Source of the DNA: Gracilaria caudata
Lineage: Eukaryota > Rhodophyta > Florideophyceae > Gracilariales > Gracilariaceae
Length of the DNA: 12,448 bases
Direction: 5' to 3'
NCBI GenBank assembly: GCA_030374735.1
Contig: JASCIV010000774.1
Coordinates: 1-12,448, forward strand
Part shown: in pieces, positions 8,324 through 12,448 of the stretch
Position numbering within the stretch: the stretch's first letter is position 1
How the letters are laid out: each line of letters starts with the position of its first letter
Notes under the pieces: generated by a model
The model's database searches: none
The model's input: the letters and a program-made list of their open reading frames with translations, nothing else
Told to the model about the DNA's origin: nothing
Program-made: the position numbers and the translations under genes

Positions 8324-8558
8324 GCAATAAAACATCCGTTCCGTTGTCTTGAAGCGTATTAATTGGGCACACAGTAAACGTTCGACACCAGCCGCGGCCT
8401 CCATGTCCTTTAATGTCTCTCACAAACTTATGCCGTATCATCTGTGAGGTTCACAGCCACCTTTTATATGCCATTTCTCTGCTGTAATGGTAAAAAAAAA
8501 GTATGTTCATCGATTAAACATTGAGAAGCTCGCTCAACGAATCCTGTCCTACTCTTTG

Positions 8559-8670
8559 AATGTCAGCAAGAAGCGCAGTGCAGGGGAATTTTGGTTCGAA
8601 GCGTTTTGTTTCAATATGAACGGTGGATACAAGGGTACTTGGTTGGCAAATATCTTTTCAGTGCTTGAGT
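8559..8670 (+). repeat. promoter-proximal segment, orientation opposite to gene 2 promoter
   Basis: Counterpart of 5016-5117 on the other strand. It contains GGTTCGAAGCGTTTTG-like sequence. A similar run (GGTTCGAAACACTTTTG) stands in the same orientation upstream of the stub at 6979, which weakly suggests this is the ancestral orientation and copy A is the flipped one. Confidence 0.85.
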
Positions 8671-8703
8671 ACACCCATGTAATCGAATCCATTCGACGCC
8701 CCC

Positions 8704-8726
8704 AGCCTTCAACACCCCTATAAAAG
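8704..8726 (+). promoter_or_regulatory. core promoter of gene 3 with TATA box
   Basis: TATAAAAG at 8719-8726 is preceded by AGCCTTCAACACCCC and followed by AACGAT, nearly identical to gene 2. The ATG is 125 bases downstream. Confidence 0.8.
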
Positions 8727-8843
8727 AACGATACACCGCCCGAGCCCATCTGCGGATTTCCGCACTCGCATCCATCTCCGCGTCCGCATTCGTCTTCATC
8801 ATTTGCTCCGCTTGTTCACTCAATTGGTTCTTGATCAGTCGCG

Positions 8844-9227
8844 ATGAAGCAAACAATTCTGCTGCTCTCCTTGATGGTGCTGTGCGTGTCGGCCGCGCCG
8901 GTCGCTCGCCAGGATATCTCCATAATTCTGGGTGCTCTGTTCGGCGCACTGCCGACTACTCCTCCGCCAACTACTACGACCACTACGACCACTACGACAA
9001 CCACTACTCCCCCGCCGACTACTACTACGACTACGGCTGCGCCATCCGTCGGTGGCGATGGTGGTGATGGTTTGGGTATCGGTGCTATTACTACCATTGG
9101 TGACGGCTCGACTCTGGTGGGAGGTGCCGCTCCAGGTTCTGGTATTGCCGTGCTTGGTGACAGCAGTACTGCCTCATTCTCAGGATTCTCGGGCGGCTTT
9201 GGCTTTGGAGGTGACGGCGGACGTTAA
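8844..9227 (+). CDS. small secreted Thr-Pro-rich/Gly-rich protein (gene 3)
   Basis: Intronless 127-residue frame ending in TAA at 9225-9227. Residues 1-20 (MKQTILLLSLMVLCVSAAPV) are identical to gene 2, followed by Ala21-Arg22-Gln23. Residues 24-36 are a short hydrophobic segment ending Leu-Phe-Gly-Ala-Leu. Residues 37-64 are Pro and Thr only, with two long Thr runs each preceded by three Pro. Residues 68-127 are the Gly/Asp-rich domain shared with gene 2 (45 of 60 identical, last ten residues identical). The Thr/Pro tract would be a dense O-glycosylation target in a secreted protein (general knowledge of mucin-like linkers). No Cys, no membrane anchor. It is clearly a paralogue of gene 2 in which only the linker has been exchanged. 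The extracellular structural role is inferred. Confidence 0.88.
   Translation: MKQTILLLSLMVLCVSAAPVARQDISIILGALFGALPTTPPPTTTTTTTTTTTTTPPPTTTTTTAAPSVGGDGGDGLGIGAITTIGDGSTLVGGAAPGSGIAVLGDSSTASFSGFSGGFGFGGDGGR
8952..9037 (+). repeat. ACN/CCN low-complexity coding tract (Thr-Pro linker)
   Basis: Dominated by ACT, ACG and ACC codons in short ACGACCACT-type repeats, interrupted twice by Pro codons. It occupies exactly the place of the 12-bp Ala-Pro minisatellite in gene 2, with no sequence in common. Confidence 0.85.
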
Positions 9228-9248
9228 TTCGTGATGATGGTACTCCGT

Positions 9249-9292
9249 TGCGCTCGGCGCGCAGCAGTCGTTTGATCGCACGCTGAAATAAA
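9249..9292 (+). terminator. 3' UTR stem-loop and poly(A) signal of gene 3
   Basis: TGCGC (9249-9253), loop TCGGC, GCGCA (9259-9263). AATAAA at 9287-9292. Surrounding bases (CCGTTGCGCTC, CGTTTGATCG) align with the gene 2 UTR. Confidence 0.7.
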
Positions 9293-9460
9293 GTTATTGA
9301 GCATAGCTTTGAGAATGATTTTGGCACGCAGTTTAATGCAGTGCTTTGAGTGTGGGAACTTTCCAATTTGGAGCAACTGCCTGAAGCACGTTACAAAATC
9401 TTTGCACGTACGCGGTGGCGACAGGAGCGTTTCGACGAGCAAGACGCGATTTGTTGTCAA

Positions 9461-9495
9461 AGAGAGCGTACTCTTGCCCGAAGAGTACGCTCTCT
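9461..9495. repeat. perfect inverted repeat, 15-bp arms, 5-nt loop
   Basis: AGAGAGCGTACTCTT (9461-9475) is followed by GCCCG and the exact reverse complement (9481-9495). Copy A has only the left arm (AGAGAGTGTGCTCTTG) running straight into CCTTCGGTGCT. The right arm is therefore an insertion specific to copy B. Confidence 0.95.
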
Positions 9496-9943
9496 CGGGT
9501 TTGCCCTTCGGTGCTTTCCATGGGTCTGCTGGCTACTCCCTAATGTTTTTTACAGACGGAAGAACCGAACTACAGATGCGTCAGTACACAACGTTGAACT
9601 GCTGGGGTGCATGCTGTTATCCTGAGGGATACCCATTACAACAACGATTTTCAGAAGTTCGGGGAAAGTTGGGCCTAAAGCCCACCGGGTTTGATTGTAA
9701 TGTTCCGTATTGCGCATTACAGAAGAGCCTTCCGCAAGCCTCCGAGAGAGTTGAGCCATTGCCGCTGTGGAAGCTTCGAAATTCACGAAGCAGCGCAGCC
9801 GCTTCGAAGCAGGCGTGGAATACACCCAGCGCCGAGGCGATTACAGCGCCTACGATTATGGCCATCAGTTAACCGATGGTACGTTGGCCCATTGCCAAAC
9901 CACGAATACGGGGCGCTTACAATCGTGTTGTCATACCGCTCGC

Positions 9944-9962
9944 CGTTTAATCGCGTTAAACG
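9944..9962. repeat. conserved 7-bp-arm palindrome, copy B
   Basis: CGTTTAA-TCGCG-TTAAACG, aligned with 6277-6295 and 11228-11246. Confidence 0.7.
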
Positions 9963-10510
9963 CTTTGCGTAGCTGCGTTGCAGATTCACAATCAATTGCG
10001 GAACAAACAGCGGCTCAAAGCAATTATTGCAGGCGCACTGCGCAAGTCAGCTGTCCTCGCGATAGCGTGCGTCCATTTCTGCAGATTCAGCAACACGATG
10101 ACACTGAAACTCGCTTGCTGCTGGGCCAACACCCAATCTCTCGGAGGGAAAACGCTTACTCGATATGGGAGCGTGCGTTTTATTGGAAGACAGTTCAACA
10201 CGATAACTTGGCTGTTCTGCATGGTTTGTGGTCTTGGAGACAACCCATCCGCGTTATTCCAAGCAGAGCGGTGCTCTTTAACTATGCAACGCGTCCCCCC
10301 TCAATATACAGAGCTTTGTCTCAAATGAAAGCGAGAAAAGAGGGGCTACTCGCCCACAAAGTTATAAAAGAAACCGAGTAGTAGCTCAAAAGCGTTTAGT
10401 ATGGGTGACCAAATTCAACTCTCCTGTATGTATATTGTAAGGTCGAGGTACTATCTCAAGTTGATCGAACCCCAAATTATGTACAGAATCTCACTTTATG
10501 GAGACACCTA

Positions 10511-10542
10511 TTGGGACTACCCCTGTTGTGGGGTAGTCCCAA
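10511..10542. repeat. perfect inverted repeat, 13-bp arms, 6-nt loop
   Basis: TTGGGACTACCCC (10511-10523), loop TGTTGT, then the exact reverse complement (10530-10542). It lies in the extra DNA of copy B just beyond the downstream block. Confidence 0.92.
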
Positions 10543-10663
10543 AAAGGTATCCCGTAAGTTCATTCGCACACGAAAGCTTGGACACAACTGTTCTCACAAA
10601 TGCCGGCTGCAAAGCATCGTTGCCGTTTGCTCCTGCCTCAACGGGAGATACCCTTGTACTCTG

Positions 10664-10732
10664 CGTTGAACGGTATGACGCGGTACAACCTTCGCATCAG
10701 CGATGCAATACGGTGGGTTTGGCAACGGGGCA
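10664..10732 (-). repeat. probable short inverted fragment of the downstream block
   Basis: On the plus strand, GAACGGTATGACGCGG and then ATACGGTGGGTTTGGCAACG resemble, in order, the minus strand of copy B at about 9880-9960 (AGCGGTATGACAACAC, then GTATTCGTGGTTTGGCAATG). Middle bases do not align well, so the match is suggestive rather than certain. Confidence 0.4.
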
Positions 10733-10934
10733 AAACAACGGGAGCGCTACGCTGCGCGTAAGACTACGTAACGTAACGTAGTTGCGGTTGCCCAAAAACG
10801 CGCCAGCTGGTCCGCAAGTTGATTCGAATTGGATGAGATGCAGACAGACATGCATCGCTTGTGATCTTTCACAAGCTGTTTCCTGGTCGAGTTTGCTTTA
10901 ATCTTTTCAATCCTTTTTACACTAAAGTTTGGTA

Positions 10935-11265
10935 AGCTGTTTCGTTGTAATGTTGAGCAATTCCGCAGTGCCGCTGTGCTTCGCCATTCACGACGCAGCA
11001 CAGATGAAGGTTTGAATCTTGCTCAGGATGACCACTGCCAAATTAACTTAAGTGCATGCACAAGTGCTTACATCATGCACGAGAGATTTAATCTACACTG
11101 CATTCGAATTTGTCGCTGATTTGGGGCAGATATAGATCCAGCCAATGTTTGTAAGTTGGCCCAATGCGCAACGACGAATACGGCGCTAATATCTTGTGGG
11201 CGCAAATCTCTTTGTCATACTGCTCGCGGTTTAATCGTGTTAAACCATTACTGTAGGCAGTAGCG
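10935..11265. repeat. third partial copy of the downstream block (copy C)
   Basis: Similarity to copy B at about 9735-9965: AGTGCCGCTGTG and CATTCACGA near 10970-10993, then AGTTGGCCCAATGCGCAACG with CGAATACGG near 11154-11180, then TGTCATACTGCTCGCGGTTT (11212-11231). Matches to copies A and B are patchy, so this is the oldest or fastest-decayed copy. Confidence 0.65.
11228..11246. repeat. conserved 7-bp-arm palindrome, copy C
   Basis: GGTTTAA-TCGTG-TTAAACC. Relative to copies A and B, the outer pair changed from C-G to G-C on both sides at once. Confidence 0.65.
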
Positions 11266-11940
11266 ATAATTTGCATAGATGCATGGCAGATTCTGAAACA
11301 TGTGGGGCTGCCAATGTTTCGAACGGGCCGCGTTGATGACGTACACTCGGCCAAACTGCTTCTCAGCTTGTCTCTCTCGCCGGTGTTGAGTTACGCAACG
11401 TATAAGATACTGCATACAGTCCAGGATTAACATGTTTATTTGTCGAACAGCTTTCAAACGTTTGTTCCGAACGCAACTTGCGCAGATATTTGCAGATTAG
11501 TGACCACGAATAATATTCCACCACGGGCGGCCCGCTGCTGGCCCGATCACGCGAAACACATTCCCTTCGATTCCTCGATCCTTGTGTACTTTTGTGTTAC
11601 AGTGGAAATACCCTCGGCGCGTAACGTATGGCATCTGCGGCCTCGGCAATCTGTTTGTATCTCAGGATGCAAGTCAAGTGGCAATCTCATCTCAAGTTGC
11701 TTCTAAACATCTCTTCCCCGTCACACAATGGTTGTGTATCACCACGCTGCATAGGAAAACTTGTCGTCGAAGGTACTGTTTTTGAAACCGCACGTCACAC
11801 TTACGAGGCAAATTACATGTTTGAAAGGGCATTATGCCAACGCTACAATGGGGCGGATAACCCTTTCATATCCATGCTAGTGCACAAATTCCACAAATAT
11901 TCGTCTAGTCCACGTCACAACACGTAAAAAGTGCACACGC
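11266..11940. other. gene-poor segment upstream of gene 4
   Basis: No gene recognised. Overlapping plus frames at 11440-11706, 11582-11785 and 11628-11927 are each under 100 residues, lack signal peptides or known motifs, and are not found in copy A. CGGCCAAACTGCTTC near 11348-11363 resembles CCGTCAAACTGCTTC near 6732-6747 upstream of the truncated paralogue. Confidence 0.45.
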
Positions 11941-11944
11941 AACA

Positions 11945-11959
11945 ACTCGATGATCGAGT
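11945..11959. promoter_or_regulatory. palindrome upstream of the gene 4 TATA box
   Basis: ACTCGAT-G-ATCGAGT, 7-bp arms around one base, ending 26 bp before the TATA box. Position and symmetry fit a dimeric transcription-factor site. I see no equivalent at the other promoters. Confidence 0.35.
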
Positions 11960-11969
11960 CGCATCGAAA

Positions 11970-11993
11970 CAACCTCGCAGCTCAGTATAAAAG
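11970..11993 (+). promoter_or_regulatory. core promoter of gene 4 with TATA box
   Basis: TATAAAAG at 11986-11993 lies 104 bases before the ATG and is preceded by CAACCTCGCAGCTCAG, a close relative of the element before the truncated paralogue. Confidence 0.78.
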
Positions 11994-12089
11994 ATCGATA
12001 GCTCCCCCGCGCGGCCCCATTCTTCGCTCAGTCGCGAATCGTCTCAACAAAGTTTCCACGGCATCCTCGCTCACCTCCCCTCAAGCACG

Positions 12090-12448
12090 ATGAGGCAAAC
12101 CATTTTGCTTCTCTCCCTTGTGGTGCTGTGCGTGTCGGCTGCGCCAGTCGCTCGCCAGGGTACCGGTTTCGGAGCATTCTTGAGTACTCTGCTCGGAGGC
12201 TCTTCGCATCACTCAGGTCATACTGGTGGTGGACCCCCCACTGGGCCGCCCGGAGGAGGACCGCCTGGAGGAGGAGGACCGCCCGGAGGAGGAGGACCGC
12301 CCGGAGGAGGAGGACCGCCCGGAGGAGGAGGACCACCCGGAGGAGGCCCGCCCGGAGGAGGCCCGCCTGGAGGAGGACCGCCTGGAGGAGGCCCGCCTGG
12401 AGGAGGCCCGCCTGGAGGAGGCCCGCCTGGAGGAGGCCCGCCTGGAGG
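12090..12448 (+). CDS. small secreted Pro-Gly-repeat protein (gene 4), 3' end outside window
   Basis: The frame opens at ATG 12090 and is still open at the window edge after 119 codons. Residues 1-17 are the family signal peptide (MRQTILLLSLVVLCVSA), followed by Ala18-Pro-Val-Ala-Arg-Gln as in gene 3. Residues 24-37 are Gly/Phe/Leu-rich, and 38-48 form a short Ser/His/Gly stretch with three His. From residue 53 on the protein is Pro-Pro-Gly-Gly-Gly(-Gly) repeats. Whether the Gly/Asp-rich C-terminus of genes 2 and 3 follows cannot be seen. The leader is pyrimidine-rich and shares CCTCGCTCACCT with the truncated paralogue. A secreted, extended, wall- or matrix-type polypeptide is inferred from composition. 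Confidence 0.85.
   Translation, partial: MRQTILLLSLVVLCVSAAPVARQGTGFGAFLSTLLGGSSHHSGHTGGGPPTGPPGGGPPGGGGPPGGGGPPGGGGPPGGGGPPGGGPPGGGPPGGGPPGGGPPGGGPPGGGPPGGGPPG
12246..12448 (+). repeat. 15/18-bp G-rich coding minisatellite (Pro-Pro-Gly linker)
   Basis: Units of CCGCCTGGAGGAGGC (15 bp, five residues) follow about four 18-bp units with one extra GGA. The last units before the window edge are nearly identical to each other, so the array probably continues. GGAGGAGGAGG runs on the plus strand could form two-tetrad G-quadruplexes. Confidence 0.92.

Larger units (their letters stand above)
7339..8728. repeat. upstream block of duplicated unit, copy B
   Basis: Collinear with 4007-5186 and starting at the same edge motif (ACAAGTGTAAACGCTTGAATC-like). 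It is about 200 bp longer than copy A because of insertions, including one around 7985-8260. It carries the 31-nt identical island at 8293-8323, GTTCATCGATTAAAC at 8505-8519 and the promoter motif. The segment 8559-8670 is in opposite orientation to copy A. No conserved protein-coding frame is seen. An unassigned AATAAA lies at 8326-8331. Confidence 0.85.
9432..10405. repeat. downstream block of duplicated unit, copy B
   Basis: Aligns with 5941-6725 in order, with a 27-nt inverted-repeat insertion near 9476-9502 and longer unmatched middle sequence (about 10010-10250). Two long plus frames (9297-9872 and 9767-10381) run across it, but neither is open in copy A and alignment requires frame changes, so they are not called as genes. 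A TATAAAAG string at 10363-10370 has no counterpart in copy A. Confidence 0.75.

Noticed and set aside
9297..9872. 191-residue plus frame after gene 3
   Set aside because: It starts inside the 3' UTR of gene 3, and the homologous copy A sequence is not open in a matching frame. Shared residues (RFVVKESVLL) shift frame soon after.
10363..10370. TATAAAAG string
   Set aside because: Copy A reads TTAGAAAAG at the aligned place, the preceding CCTTC-type element is missing, and the next ATG (10401) is only 38 bases away and opens an unconvincing frame.
9767..10381. 204-residue plus frame in downstream block B
   Set aside because: No signal peptide or recognised motif, crosses the conserved noncoding palindrome, and copy A has no equivalent.

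Overview
The window looks like nuclear DNA of a eukaryote, probably an alga or other protist with compact intronless genes; I cannot name the lineage. Evidence: four or five short genes with cleavable secretory signal peptides, TATAAAAG boxes about 105-125 bases before the start codons, AATAAA or ATTAAA signals soon after the stop codons, no ribosome-binding sites or operons, and long gene-poor stretches with microsatellites and decayed repeats.

The recognisable content is a plus-strand array of small secreted low-complexity proteins. Gene 1 (183-602) has a Pro-Thr tract and a Gly-rich body. Gene 2 (5287-5691) has an Ala-Pro array. A stub at 6979-7047 keeps only the signal peptide. Gene 3 (8844-9227) has a Thr-Pro tract, and gene 4 (12090 to beyond the window end) has a Pro-Gly array. 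Genes 2-4 share nearly the same signal peptide, and all four share Ala18-Pro19-Val20-x-Arg22. Genes 2 and 3 also share a 60-residue Gly-rich C-terminus (45 of 60 identical) and a 3' UTR stem-loop before the poly(A) signal. The central low-complexity linker differs completely in each gene. Two weaker secreted-protein candidates lie at 3006-3353 and 3414-3815.

From about 4007 onward the window is largely a duplicated two-gene unit. Copy A (about 4007-7047) is an upstream block, gene 2, a downstream block and the stub. Copy B (about 7339-12448) is an upstream block, gene 3, a downstream block and gene 4. The stub and gene 4 share promoter and leader details not shared with genes 2 and 3, which makes the stub the decayed counterpart of gene 4. 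Copy B carries about 1.5 kb extra between its genes, including a third partial copy of the downstream block and a probable short inverted fragment.

The most unusual structures are a roughly 100-bp promoter-proximal segment inverted between the gene 2 and gene 3 promoters, several perfect inverted repeats (one of them apparently a recent template-switch product), a 31-nt noncoding stretch identical between otherwise diverged copies, and a small palindrome whose arms covary across three repeat copies. The region from 760 to 3000 holds no gene I recognise.
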